A stretch of 43,988 nucleotides of DNA from Candidatus Merdivicinus intestinigallinarum (GCA_018713335.1 DVOW01000036.1:1-43988), one strand, 5' to 3'. Positions 24,083 through 32,367 are shown, counted from the first letter of the stretch. Notes: generated by a model not told the origin, from the sequence alone. Translations and numbers: made by a program.

Positions 24083-25450
24083 TTAGATAACCTGCAAGCT
24101 CTTCCACTTGCCCTGTAAAAACCGAATGACAAAGGCGGCGTCCCGGACGATCCAGTCGATAAACATGGCAATCCACACGCCCAAAAGGTGCAGCCCAAGA
24201 CCCCAATCAGCCCCCAGCAGGTAGCTGAAACCGATGCGGAAGATGAACATGGATAAAAGGGACACGGTCATGGTGAACACCACGTCCCCGGCGGCACGCA
24301 GGGAGTTGGGCAGGGTAAAGGCCAGGGGCCAGAACAGCATAGTGAAGATGGCGCACCAGCGCAGCACCTCCGCCGCCATGTCCGCCGACTGAGGGCTTAA
24401 GTTGAAGATGGTCACCAAAGGCCCCGCAATGAGGAACAGGGTCAGGCACATGACGCCCATGGTAACATAGGTAACCGCCATGAGCTTTTTGGTGTAGGAA
24501 ACCGCCTGTTCCGGCTCCTTTGCTCCCATGCACTGGCCCACCACAGTAATCAGGGCGAGGCCGGTGGCCTGACCCGGTACGTTGATGACGCCGGCCACGC
24601 TGTTGGCAATGGCGTTGGCCGCCACCGCGTTGGTGCCGAAGGAGGTGATGAGGCTCAAAACCAGCAGCTTGCCCACCTGAAACAGGCCGTTTTCCAGGCC
24701 GTTGGGGATGCCCAGCGCCAGGATGCGCTTGACCATGCCGAAGTGCAGCTCCGGCCGGAAAAGCTTGGGAATCCGGAGGGCGTTGGTCTTTTTCTGGAGC
24801 AGGACCAGAATGACCACCGCCGCCACGATGCGGGAAACCAAGGTGCCGATGCCGGCGCCCAAAGCGCCCATGCCGAAGCCATAGATCAGGATGGCGTTGA
24901 CGGTGATATTCACGATATTGACAATCAGGGAATTGAACATGGACACCTTGCTGTTGCCCATGGCCCGGAAGAGGGCGGAGCCGGCGTTATATACCGCCAT
25001 AAAGGGATAGGCCAGGGCCGTGGACAGGAAATAATCCAGGGCGCTGTGCATGACGGTTGGCTCGATGCTGCCGAAAACCAGCGACAGAATATGCTGCCGG
25101 AAGATAAGGGCCAGCGCCATCAGGGCGGAGGAAACAGCCGTCACCGTGTAAAGGAGCTGCTTGGCGGCCTTGCGGGCGCTGGAAAGGTCCTGGTTCCCGA
25201 GATATTGGGAAACGATCACGGTGCCGCCGGTGGCGAGGGCGGCGAAAATCTGGATCAGGAGATTGTTGATATTGTCCACCAGGGATACGCCGGAAACCGC
25301 CGCCTCCCCGGAAGAAGTCACCATGACGGTGTCGGCCATGCCCACCGTCATCAGCAGAAATTGCTCGATGACCAAGGGGATAATCAGGCGGATCAGGGCC
25401 TTCTTTGTAAACAGCGGCGCTTTGGCCGGGACGGTTTGGGCGTCAGACAT
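24083..25450 (-). CDS. MATE-family efflux transporter (second)
   Basis: The 455-residue protein has about twelve transmembrane segments with the MATE/DinF pattern: LIRLIIPLVIEQFLLMTVGM, ADTVMVTSSGEAAVSGVSLVD, a GTVIVSQYLG motif and GQCMGAKEPEQA in the second half. It is a probable Na+/H+-coupled exporter, clearly distinct from the MerR-linked MATE at 1.2-2.5 kb. ATG 25450 is chosen because AAAGGAAG lies ten bases before it and the conserved N-terminus begins shortly after. It has its own promoter 120 bases upstream, just past the terminator of a candidate small RNA. It is convergent with dacF across the palindrome array. Confidence 0.92.
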   Translation of the reverse strand: MSDAQTVPAKAPLFTKKALIRLIIPLVIEQFLLMTVGMADTVMVTSSGEAAVSGVSLVDNINNLLIQIFAALATGGTVIVSQYLGNQDLSSARKAAKQLLYTVTAVSSALMALALIFRQHILSLVFGSIEPTVMHSALDYFLSTALAYPFMAVYNAGSALFRAMGNSKVSMFNSLIVNIVNITVNAILIYGFGMGALGAGIGTLVSRIVAAVVILVLLQKKTNALRIPKLFRPELHFGMVKRILALGIPNGLENGLFQVGKLLVLSLITSFGTNAVAANAIANSVAGVINVPGQATGLALITVVGQCMGAKEPEQAVSYTKKLMAVTYVTMGVMCLTLFLIAGPLVTIFNLSPQSADMAAEVLRWCAIFTMLFWPLAFTLPNSLRAAGDVVFTMTVSLLSMFIFRIGFSYLLGADWGLGLHLLGVWIAMFIDWIVRDAAFVIRFLQGKWKSLQVI

Positions 25451-25570
25451 GCAAACATCGCTTCCTTTCATGCTGCGGGCAAATGCTCTTCCCAATATCC
25501 CCGCGGGGAATCGGGACGCGCCGCGGGGACGCTATATCAGAGTTTACGCGGATTTCAGCGCGTTTTTTTC

Positions 25571-25599
25571 AGTATATCACAAAACCGTTGCCATGGCAA
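25571..25599 (-). promoter_or_regulatory. Promoter of second MATE gene
   Basis: On the minus strand TTGCCA (25599-25594) and TATACT (25576-25571) are separated by 17 bp. It lies just downstream of an upstream terminator, so the MATE gene is expressed independently of that unit. The leader contains a GC-rich palindrome near 25497-25513. Confidence 0.75.
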
Positions 25600-25611
25600 G
25601 CATTGGAAAGC

Positions 25612-25770
25612 GCAAAAATCCCCGCACCCGGATAGGATGCGGGGAGATACGCCCCATCCCGGCAAACGGGTTTTGGGGTGTCGCGCCGGGATGGGATGCA
25701 AACGCCTGTTTCCCACTCGGCAAGGATAGTATAGCCGGGACCGGCTGGATTTATGCGGGGAATCTCTGGA
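25612..25770 (-). ncRNA. Candidate structured small RNA ending in a terminator
   Basis: Read on the minus strand, this gene-free stretch contains a small hairpin (AGCCGG/CCGGCT, about 25733-25746). An 11-bp stem follows, pairing 25685-25695 with 25653-25663. A terminator closes it: TCCCCGCA/TGCGGGGA arms at 25638-25645 and 25619-25626 plus ATTTTTG. A second copy of the CCCCGCA word near the 5' end (25752-25761) could pair instead with the terminator's 3' arm, giving either a closing stem of a 6S-like rod or an attenuator. A separate promoter follows directly downstream, so this is best seen as its own transcript. No convincing promoter was found. The family is unassigned. Confidence 0.45.
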
Positions 25771-25827
25771 ATCTCCTATAAAAATGTGATAAAATAAAGG
25801 AAAATCAAGCAAAGGGGATGCTTTAAA

Positions 25828-26151
25828 ATGAGCGCAGGGAATATTACTGTCAGTTATTTGCAGGAGTACATCCGGGCCAAGGATTACAGGCCGGAGCTGG
25901 TGAAGGATTACTATCTGAAACTGGCGGAGGAGTCCGGGGAGCTTGCCCGGGCCATCCGCAAAGGCCTGCGGCCTTCGGAGGAAGGGCAGGTCAAGGAAAC
26001 CATTGAGGAAGAACTGTGGGATGTGATCTATTACGCTTTGGCAATCGCCAACTGCTACGACATTGATTTGGAACAGGTCATTCCTCAGAAGGAAGCCCTG
26101 AATAACCAGAAATACCAAACGGGCATTTCCTTTGCGCCGCCCCAAAAATAA
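25828..26151 (+). CDS. MazG-like nucleotide pyrophosphohydrolase
   Basis: This 107-residue single-domain protein matches the MazG-like fold: the metal-binding EESGE of KLAEESGELARAIRKG and the second EEELWD of ETIEEELWDVIYYALAIAN supply the acidic cluster that binds Mg2+. It should hydrolyse the alpha-beta bond of a nucleoside triphosphate, as house-cleaning of non-canonical nucleotides or alarmone-related turnover; the substrate is unproven. AAAGGGGA lies about ten bases before the ATG. It is convergent with spoVG across a hairpin. Confidence 0.85.
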   Translation: MSAGNITVSYLQEYIRAKDYRPELVKDYYLKLAEESGELARAIRKGLRPSEEGQVKETIEEELWDVIYYALAIANCYDIDLEQVIPQKEALNNQKYQTGISFAPPQK

Positions 26152-26154
26152 AGC

Positions 26155-26177
26155 GTGCAGAGGGGAGCCCTCTGCAC
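26155..26177. terminator. Hairpin between mazG-like gene and spoVG
   Basis: A perfect 10-bp stem pairs GTGCAGAGGG (26155-26164) with 26168-26177. On the minus strand it is followed by CTTTATTTTT, so it suits spoVG better than the plus-strand gene. Confidence 0.65.
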
Positions 26178-26185
26178 GGGAATGG

Positions 26186-26527
26186 TCAGTAATATTTGGG
26201 GATGCTGCCGCCCACAGCGGTGGAGGCGCTGGCCGCAAAGGCCGGATGGGCGGTTTCCTCCGGGCCCCTGGCCGCCAGCTCCCGCTGGTAGGCGTCTAAA
26301 ATCGCCTGCTCCAGGGGTCCTCTGGCCGCCGGGGAAATGGGGTGGACAATGTCCCGGAAAGCGCCGTTCGCCTCCTTGTGGCTGGGCATGGCCACAAAAA
26401 GCCGGTCCGGGCCTTCGATGACCTTGATGTCGTGGATGGCCAGCTGGTCGTCCAGCGTCACGGAAACCACCGCCCGCAGCCGGCCTTCCCGCAGGATTTT
26501 TCGGATTTTGATTGCTGTAATCTTCAT
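26186..26527 (-). CDS. spoVG: SpoVG, RNA/DNA-binding regulator
   Basis: The 113-residue protein is a clear SpoVG: MKITAIKIRKI, then RLRAVVSVTLDDQLAIHDIKVIEG, FVAMPSHKE and FRDIVHPIS, the family's conserved core of about 85 residues. In Bacillus it influences asymmetric septation; in other Firmicutes it binds nucleic acids and affects many genes. The C-terminal tail (about 88-113), rich in Ala and Ser, is not conserved. AAGGAGG is seven bases upstream of ATG 26527. It appears monocistronic. A CGGAAAA/TTTTCCG palindrome (26582-26596) lies upstream. Confidence 0.96.
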   Translation of the reverse strand: MKITAIKIRKILREGRLRAVVSVTLDDQLAIHDIKVIEGPDRLFVAMPSHKEANGAFRDIVHPISPAARGPLEQAILDAYQRELAARGPEETAHPAFAASASTAVGGSIPKYY

Positions 26528-26630
26528 GTTGATTCCTCCTTGCCCTGAGTTTGGACCGGGATTCCCGGTTTATACGGCCGGCGGAAAATTTTTCCGACTG
26601 TAAAATAACTATGAAAATCTTTTGCCGCCC

Positions 26631-26659
26631 TTGATATTTTCCGGGGGATATGCTATCCT
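26631..26659 (+). promoter_or_regulatory. Promoter upstream of small membrane protein and acpS
   Basis: TTGATA (26631-26636) and TATCCT (26654-26659) are separated by 17 bp, about 50 bases ahead of the start. Confidence 0.6.
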
Positions 26660-26710
26660 TAAAGAAAGGGCTTTCCTAAAAAACTATTGGACAGAGGAGT
26701 TTTCGGAATT

Positions 26711-27256
26711 ATGGATGTATTTGTGGAATACATGGTCAAAAAGCAGAACACCGGCAAGGATGTCCTGCTGAAGGTGGTTTATGCGGTTTTGGGCGTGGGG
26801 CTTTTATTTTTGGCGTTCATCCTCTCTCCGTTTTTAGGGATGTTCGGCTCCATTGCCATCCTGGCAGGGTGCGGCGCAGTGTACGGCGCGTACTACCTGA
26901 TCACTTCCATGAATGTGGAGTATGAGTACATTATCACCAACGGCGAAATGGACGTGGATAAGATCATCGCCCGCCGCCGCCGCAAACGCCTGCTGACGGC
27001 CAACGCCCGCCGGTTCGACGAGTTTGGGGCCTATAATCATCAGTCCATGGCTTCCCGGAGCTTCGCAAACCGTGTGTACGCCTGCACCGCCCCGGAGGAC
27101 CCCGGCAACTATTACGCGGTGTTCAACCATCCCACCTTGGGTGAAACCCTGCTGGTATTCACCCCCAACGACAAGGTGCTGGACAGTATGCGGAGCTTTA
27201 TTCCAAGACAGGCAGGTGGCAGAGCTGTTTACGGGAATCGACCTGGTCAAAATTGA
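26711..27256 (+). CDS. Small two-helix membrane protein (DUF6106-like)
   Basis: The 181-residue protein begins with MDVFVEYMVKKQ, then two transmembrane helices (about 20-40 and 43-65) and a cytoplasmic domain. That domain has MNVEYEYIITNGEMDVDKIIARRRRK, a PH-like beta-strand pattern, and later YYAVFNHPTLGETLLVFTPND. The pattern fits the clostridial DUF6106 family, whose function is unknown. ATG 26711 is preferred over an earlier in-frame ATG because AGAGGAG precedes it at workable spacing. Its 3' end overlaps the acpS start by 41 bases, so acpS translation probably depends on it. Confidence 0.75.
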   Translation: MDVFVEYMVKKQNTGKDVLLKVVYAVLGVGLLFLAFILSPFLGMFGSIAILAGCGAVYGAYYLITSMNVEYEYIITNGEMDVDKIIARRRRKRLLTANARRFDEFGAYNHQSMASRSFANRVYACTAPEDPGNYYAVFNHPTLGETLLVFTPNDKVLDSMRSFIPRQAGGRAVYGNRPGQN

Positions 27257-27596
27257 CCGGATTCGGAAAAGCATGGAAAACCCTCGTTTTGCGGCGAGGG
27301 TTTTTTCGGCGTCTGAACGGGAATTGTTTGCCCACAAAAAGGACCCCTACCCATCCTTCGCGGCCAATTTTGCGGCCAAGGAGGCCTTTTCCAAGGCCCT
27401 GGGGACCGGCGTGCGGGGGTTTGCATTAAACGAGGTGTCGGTGCTGCGGGGCGAGCTTGGCGCGCCGTATTTTGCCTTTACCGGCAATGCCGCCCGGATC
27501 GTGGAAGAACGGGGCCTTTCCTTTTCCGTGTCCCTGACCCACACGGAGGATATGGCCGGGGCGTTTGTCATTGCCTGTCCTATGTCTATCGGATAG
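27216..27596 (+). CDS. acpS: Holo-[acyl-carrier-protein] synthase
   Basis: The 126-residue phosphopantetheinyl transferase attaches 4'-phosphopantetheine from CoA to acyl carrier protein. Asp9 in TGIDLVKIDRI and Glu56 in FAAKEAFSKALGTG are the Mg2+/CoA ligands, and the C-terminal SVSLTHTEDMAGAFVIA strand is typical. The start is taken as GTG 27216, which gives the normal family length; its ribosome binding site is weak. It lies 41 bases inside the upstream membrane-protein gene, consistent with coupling. It is convergent with a DUF3021 gene seven bases away and no terminator is visible between them. Confidence 0.92.
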   Translation: MAELFTGIDLVKIDRIRKSMENPRFAARVFSASERELFAHKKDPYPSFAANFAAKEAFSKALGTGVRGFALNEVSVLRGELGAPYFAFTGNAARIVEERGLSFSVSLTHTEDMAGAFVIACPMSIG

Positions 27597-27603
27597 AAGG
27601 CGG

Positions 27604-27990
27604 TTACTGGAGCAGCTGATTGATTTCATCGGCCAGAAGCTTCTGGCGGCGTTTAAAATACCAAAACAGGAAAGCGTCGGCGGCAAGGAAAATCAAGGTG
27701 AAAAAACCGATGCTGGCCGGTTTCCAGGAAATCCAATCCAGTAATAAAGCGGCAGTCAGGGCACCGGCATACAGAATAGCGGATTCCGTCAGACAGTATC
27801 GAAGGTAGCTTTTGAAATGTACATAAGAAAGCAGCCAGTCAAGAACCTGGCATCCGAGAATGATACAAAACAATTGGATGGGAAAGACGAAAACGCTTGA
27901 GTGAAACAGGTTTATCAAGCTGGCAGCCAGCATAATGATGGTGAAGGAAATACAGGCGGAGGGAAGCCGGGTAAAAAGCAGATGTTTCAT
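27604..27990 (-). CDS. DUF3021-type four-helix membrane protein
   Basis: The 128-residue protein has four hydrophobic helices (about 12-30, 35-52, 68-86 and 92-110) and a short basic, helical C-terminus. Its size, topology and pairing with a LytTR regulator identify it as DUF3021-like. Such pairs are common in Firmicutes, where the membrane protein is thought to restrain or sense for the regulator. Its ATG overlaps the LytTR stop as ATGA, with GGAG in the upstream gene, so the two are coupled. The pair is less GC-rich than the surrounding genes. Confidence 0.82.
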   Translation of the reverse strand: MKHLLFTRLPSACISFTIIMLAASLINLFHSSVFVFPIQLFCIILGCQVLDWLLSYVHFKSYLRYCLTESAILYAGALTAALLLDWISWKPASIGFFTLIFLAADAFLFWYFKRRQKLLADEINQLLQ

Positions 27991-28433
27991 AAGGATGCTC
28001 CTTTCAGTTTGGATTTGAGAGGGTCAATATAACTGCGGGTAATCACCAGCTTTTCGCCATTTGTCAGCACCGCTGTAAGCCGGTGGTTGTAGAGTGGCTC
28101 CACATACTTGAGAAAGCAGAGATTCAGGATGCAGTTTTTACTGATGCGGATAAAGGAAGTCCGGAGGAGTTTGCTTTCCAAGGCGGCCAGGGATTCCCGG
28201 CACTCATAGACTTCCTTTTCCTGGTAGGCAAAGGTTTTTCCATCGGTGGAATCAAAAAAACAAATAGCTTCCAGCGGAATTTGAAATTCCCGCTTTTCCT
28301 GATACAAGGTAAGCGAAAAACCGTACTGACGGATGTGTTCGGCTAATTTTTGAAGTCTTGGGTTCATCTCCGAACACAAAATGGTGATTTCTGTTTCCGG
28401 GACGGCTGGGTTTTGGCGGATCGTCAGTTTCAT
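27987..28433 (-). CDS. LytTR-family DNA-binding regulator
   Basis: The 148-residue protein has an N-terminal stretch (about 1-45) and a LytTR DNA-binding domain (about 48-145): IPLEAICFFDSTDGKTFAYQEKEVYECRESLAALESKL, then FIRISKNCILNLCFLKYVEPLYNHRLTAVLTNGEKLVITRSY, the conserved LytTR core. There is no receiver domain, as is usual for regulators paired with DUF3021. AAAGGAG precedes ATG 28433. It is the first gene of the two-gene unit and may autoregulate; an AGGTT-AC-AACCT dyad overlaps its -35 box. Confidence 0.9.
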   Translation of the reverse strand: MKLTIRQNPAVPETEITILCSEMNPRLQKLAEHIRQYGFSLTLYQEKREFQIPLEAICFFDSTDGKTFAYQEKEVYECRESLAALESKLLRTSFIRISKNCILNLCFLKYVEPLYNHRLTAVLTNGEKLVITRSYIDPLKSKLKGASL

Positions 28434-28481
28434 AGAAATCTCCTTTCGCCGTAATCTGAGATAGGCGCCTTTCCTAATCTT

Positions 28482-28510
28482 ATTATAAGAAAAAGGCTCG
28501 GAGGTTACAA
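28482..28510 (-). promoter_or_regulatory. Promoter of LytTR-DUF3021 unit
   Basis: On the minus strand TTGTAA (28510-28505) and TATAAT (28487-28482) are separated by 17 bp. The dyad AGGTT-AC-AACCT (28502-28513) covers the -35 box and could be an operator. Confidence 0.75.
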
Positions 28511-28576
28511 CCTTTTTTCAGCAAGATGCCCTGTGACCTCATGATATGCCGGATTTTTGTAAACAGGAGGGATACC

Positions 28577-30112
28577 ATGAAAATATTGACAGCTTCCGCC
28601 ATGCGGTGGGCGGAACAGGCGGCGGTGGACGCCGGGGAGAGCTTTGAGGGACTCATGGAAAAGGCCGGGCAGGAAGCGGCCGGGATACTCATGGAGGAGG
28701 CCCCGCCTCAGGACAGTCCCGTTTTGATCCTCTGCGGCAAGGGGAACAACGGCGGGGACGGCCTGGTTATCGCCCGGGCGCTGGCGCAAAAGGGATTTTC
28801 CGTCCAAATCGTATTCCTGCTGGGGAGGAAATTAAGCCCCCTGGCGGAGAAAAACCTGGGGCGGCTCCAGGACCTGCCGGTGGAGATCCTGGATGCGGCC
28901 TCCATCGCCCCGGAGGAACGGGACGCCCTCTGCAAAAACGCCGGGCTCATTATGGACGGGGTGTTCGGCACCGGCTTTTCCGGGGATCTGCCGGAAAACG
29001 TCCGGGCCTGGACAGCCGCTGCCAACAAATCCAAGGCGGTCCGGGCGGCTTTGGATATCCCCTCCGGCTTGAACTGCGACACCGGCCTTTACGGAAAGGA
29101 CGCCTTCGCGGCGGACCTGACCGTTACCTTCGCCGCCCACAAGCCCGCCCATTTCCTGAAAGGCTCTCGGGGGCTGTGCGGCCGGGTCTTCTGTGCGGAC
29201 ATCGGTATCCGGCAGGAGATCCTGGCGGCCGCGCCGGGGAACATCACCCTTTTGGACGGGGACGAGGCGAGAAAGGGGATCCCCCGCCGGAAAGAGGATT
29301 CCAACAAGGGGGATTACGGCAAGCTGCTGGCCATTGGAGGCTGCGCCCACATGACCGGGGCCATCCTCATGGCCTCCCTGGCGGCCATGCACTGCGGCGT
29401 GGGGCTTTTGAAGGCCGCCGTCCCGGAATCGGTCTGCCCCCTGATTGCCGCCCGGATGCCGGAGGTAATTTACCGGCCCATTTTAGCCGCCAAATCCGGC
29501 GTCCTGCCTGCCTCCTGCGGGGAGGCTCTGCTCAAAGAGGCCGGCTGGGCCGACGGGGTGCTCCTGGGCTGCGGCATGAGCGTCTGCGAGGACACCGTTT
29601 CCTTGACCCGGAAGCTCCTTTCCTGCGGCAAGCCCATGGCCATCGACGCCGACGGGTTAAACTGCGTCGCCCAGGATGTGAGCGTTCTGAAAAACCGCAA
29701 GGCCCCCACCGTTTTGACCCCCCACATGAAGGAGTTTTCCCGGCTGACGGGCAAGGCCATCCCGGAAATCAAGGCCAACCGCTTCTCCCTGGCCGCCGAG
29801 TTCGCCCGGCAGTATGGGGTGACGGTAGTGCTCAAGGATTCCAATACGGTGGTTGCCGCCCCGGACGGACGGCTCTGGATGAACGCAAACGGCAATTCCG
29901 GCATGGCCAAAGCCGGCAGCGGCGACGTGCTTGCCGGAATCATCGCCTCCTTCCTGGCCCAGGGAGCTTCTCCGGAGCTGGCGGCCACGGCCGGGGTGTT
30001 CCTCCACGGGGAGGCCGGGGACGCGGCCGCGGCGGATTTGACGCCCTACTGCATGACCGCCAGCAAAATGGTGGACTATTTCCCCAAAGTTTTCGCCAAA
30101 TGGGCCCGTTAA
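28577..30112 (+). CDS. nnr: Bifunctional NAD(P)HX epimerase / ADP-dependent dehydratase
   Basis: This 511-residue fusion repairs hydrated NADH and NADPH. The N-terminal YjeF epimerase domain (about 1-210) contains ILCGKGNNGGDGLV at about 52-64 and the GVFGTGFSG and ALDIPSGLNCDTG motifs. The C-terminal ribokinase-like dehydratase domain (about 225-511) has the nucleotide motif NGNSGMAKAGSGDVLAGII. Both parts look intact. CAGGAGGG precedes ATG 28577; the frame extends further upstream but without a ribosome binding site. It is monocistronic and ends at a strong terminator. The name nnr is used for the fused form. Confidence 0.95.
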   Translation: MKILTASAMRWAEQAAVDAGESFEGLMEKAGQEAAGILMEEAPPQDSPVLILCGKGNNGGDGLVIARALAQKGFSVQIVFLLGRKLSPLAEKNLGRLQDLPVEILDAASIAPEERDALCKNAGLIMDGVFGTGFSGDLPENVRAWTAAANKSKAVRAALDIPSGLNCDTGLYGKDAFAADLTVTFAAHKPAHFLKGSRGLCGRVFCADIGIRQEILAAAPGNITLLDGDEARKGIPRRKEDSNKGDYGKLLAIGGCAHMTGAILMASLAAMHCGVGLLKAAVPESVCPLIAARMPEVIYRPILAAKSGVLPASCGEALLKEAGWADGVLLGCGMSVCEDTVSLTRKLLSCGKPMAIDADGLNCVAQDVSVLKNRKAPTVLTPHMKEFSRLTGKAIPEIKANRFSLAAEFARQYGVTVVLKDSNTVVAAPDGRLWMNANGNSGMAKAGSGDVLAGIIASFLAQGASPELAATAGVFLHGEAGDAAAADLTPYCMTASKMVDYFPKVFAKWAR

Positions 30113-30134
30113 GGAATTTTGAGTGGAACAGCTG

Positions 30135-30166
30135 AAAACCCGCGCCTAAAAAGGCGCGGGTTTTTT
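30135..30166 (+). terminator. Terminator after nnr
   Basis: A perfect 12-bp stem pairs 30135-30146 with 30153-30164 around a 6-base loop, with a TTTTTT run. It lies just before the convergent ppk1 stop. Confidence 0.9.
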
Positions 30167-30174
30167 GTATGCCG

Positions 30175-32328
30175 TTATTTAGAAGATTGCTGGATATACT
30201 TGCGGAGAATATCAAACAGCCGCAGACTGGAGGATTTTTCCGATTTCTTGGGAGCCGGGGAAGCGGGGGGATTCAGCGCCTCCTGCATGAAATATTCCTG
30301 GGCGCAGAGGGGCGGGCTGTTCAAGGGGGTGCGGAGGATGTACCGTCCGTCAGAGAACTGTTCCCGGCCCTTGACGTTGTCCCGGAGGAGGATGTCCATC
30401 ATGTCCAGCAGCCGTTTCCGGATCTCCTTGTCGTAAATGGGGCAGGCCACCTCCACCCGGCGTTCCGTGTTCCGGGTCATCATGTCGCCGGAGGCGATGA
30501 ACACCTTGGTGTCCTCTCCCACGCCGAAGGCGTAAATCCGGGAGTGCTCCAAAAACCGGCCCACAATGCTGACGATCTCGATATTGTCCGTCATGCCCGG
30601 GATCCGGGGGGTGATGCAGCAGATGCCCCGGATCACCAGCCGGATCTTCACGCCCGCCCGGGAAGCGTCCACAAACTTTTCGATGAGCTCCTTGTCCGTA
30701 AAGGAGTTGCATTTCACCAGAATCCGGGCTTCCTTGCCCGCCCGGGCCTTTTCGATTTCCTGGTCCGCGTATTGGAGGATGCTCTGCTTAAAGTTCACAG
30801 GGGCCACCCACAGGTCGTGGTATTCCCCATGGAGATTGGACAGAGAAAGGTTGCGGAAAAAGGCCGCCGCGTCCTCGCCGATGGTCTGGTTGGCCGTGAG
30901 AATGGCAAGGTCGGTGTAGAGCTTGGCCGTCTTTTCGTTGTAGTTCCCGGTGCCGATCTGGGTGATGTACTGGATCCCCTTGGCGGTGCGGCGGGTAATC
31001 AGGCAGATTTTGGAATGAACCTTGTACCCGTCCATGCCGTAAATCACCTTACAGCCGGATTCCTCCAGCCGCTGGGCCCATTCGATGTTGTTTTCCTCGT
31101 CGAACCGGGCCCGCAGCTCCATCAAGACGGTGACTTCCTTGCCGTTTTCCGCGGCCTCAATGAGATGCTCCGCCAAAATGGACTGCCGGGCAATGCGGTA
31201 CAGAGTGATTTTGATGGACAGCACCTCCGGGTCGGCCGCCGCTTCCTTCAGCATATTGATCAAGGGCTTCATGGACTCGTAGGGGTAGGACAGGAGGATG
31301 TCCCGGCGGGTCACCTGGCTGATGATGTTGTCGTTGCCGCTGACCATCCGGGACTGCTGGGGCACATAGGTTTGGAGCAGCAGCTCCCGCTTCATCCCCT
31401 GGGTCACCTTGGTGTCCAGGGTAAAGCAGTGGGTCAGCACTAAGGGGGCTTCGGACCGGAAGGCCTGGGCCGGCTCCAGCCGCAGCTTTTCCAGCAAAAA
31501 CCGCAGGGTGCTGTCCCCCAGTTCCCCCTGGTATTCCAGGCGGACAGGGGCCAGGCGCATCCGCTTTTTGATGATTTTCTTCATGTGCTGGCGGTAGTCC
31601 ACGTCCTCGTCGAAAAGCCCGGCGTCCATGTCCATGTCGGCGTTGCGGGTGACGCAGATAATGCCCTTTTCCTGCACCTTATACTGGTCGAAAACCTTGT
31701 CGGCGTAGTAGCAGATGATGTCTTCCACCAAAAGGTACCGCAGCTCCTCGCCTTTGAGGAAAAACAGCCGCCCGGCCGCCGAAGGCACCGGAATGATGCC
31801 GAACATGGTGGAGCCGTTCTGCTTTAAGGCCGCCACGATGTTCAGCTGTTTGTTGCCCAAATGGGGGAAGGGGTGGGAGGAGTCAATGATCTGGGGGGAC
31901 AGAACCGGCCAGATCTCCCGGCGGAAATATTCCTCCGTCTGCTGAAGCTCCGCCTTTTTTAACTCCGACATCCGCAGGCAGGTGAGGCCCGCCAAAGAGA
32001 GCCGGTGGCAGAGGCGCTCGTAGCTGTCGTCCCGCAGGGAGTAAAGGGGGATGCAGGCCCGGTAGATTTTTTCCAGCTGCTCCGCCGCCGTCCAGCCTGT
32101 CTTATTGTCGGAGTAATCGGGGGAAAACTGCATGTAGTCGATGAGGCTCCCCACCCGCACCATGAAAAACTCATCCAGGTTTGTGGTGAAGATGGACAGG
32201 AAATGGAACCGTTCCAACAAAGGGGTATCGTGGCAGTTGGCCTCCTCCAGCACCCGCTGGTTGAATTTTAACCAGGACAGCTCCCGGTTCTGCATACACC
32301 GCCTGTAGTCGATGCTGTTTTCGTTCAT
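30175..32328 (-). CDS. ppk1: Polyphosphate kinase 1
   Basis: The 717-residue PPK1 reversibly polymerises the gamma-phosphate of ATP into polyphosphate. The N domain has NRELSWLKFNQRVLEEA and FTTNLDEFFMVRVG. The phospholipase-D-like C1/C2 domains carry His438 in YKVHSKICLI, the likely autophosphorylated residue, and His595 in FLEHSRIY. GTGNYNEKTAKLYTD and the late IASGDMMTRNTERRVEV segment are typical. AAAGGATG precedes ATG 32328. It follows the Ppx/GppA gene by 39 bases on the same strand, so synthesis and breakdown of polyphosphate are probably cotranscribed. Confidence 0.96.
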   Translation of the reverse strand: MNENSIDYRRCMQNRELSWLKFNQRVLEEANCHDTPLLERFHFLSIFTTNLDEFFMVRVGSLIDYMQFSPDYSDNKTGWTAAEQLEKIYRACIPLYSLRDDSYERLCHRLSLAGLTCLRMSELKKAELQQTEEYFRREIWPVLSPQIIDSSHPFPHLGNKQLNIVAALKQNGSTMFGIIPVPSAAGRLFFLKGEELRYLLVEDIICYYADKVFDQYKVQEKGIICVTRNADMDMDAGLFDEDVDYRQHMKKIIKKRMRLAPVRLEYQGELGDSTLRFLLEKLRLEPAQAFRSEAPLVLTHCFTLDTKVTQGMKRELLLQTYVPQQSRMVSGNDNIISQVTRRDILLSYPYESMKPLINMLKEAAADPEVLSIKITLYRIARQSILAEHLIEAAENGKEVTVLMELRARFDEENNIEWAQRLEESGCKVIYGMDGYKVHSKICLITRRTAKGIQYITQIGTGNYNEKTAKLYTDLAILTANQTIGEDAAAFFRNLSLSNLHGEYHDLWVAPVNFKQSILQYADQEIEKARAGKEARILVKCNSFTDKELIEKFVDASRAGVKIRLVIRGICCITPRIPGMTDNIEIVSIVGRFLEHSRIYAFGVGEDTKVFIASGDMMTRNTERRVEVACPIYDKEIRKRLLDMMDILLRDNVKGREQFSDGRYILRTPLNSPPLCAQEYFMQEALNPPASPAPKKSEKSSSLRLFDILRKYIQQSSK

Positions 32329-32367
32329 GATCGTCCATCCTTTTTTTGATTGAAATTCTGTAGTTTC

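Noticed and set aside
25612-25770. TPP, FMN or other known riboswitch controlling the second MATE gene
   Set aside because: None of the consensus cores I know is readable, and a separate promoter for the MATE gene lies downstream of the terminator.
25555-26238. Minus-strand frame across the MATE/mazG-like intergenic region
   Set aside because: It overlaps the mazG-like gene in antisense and covers hairpins and a terminator; the non-coding interpretation explains the structure better.
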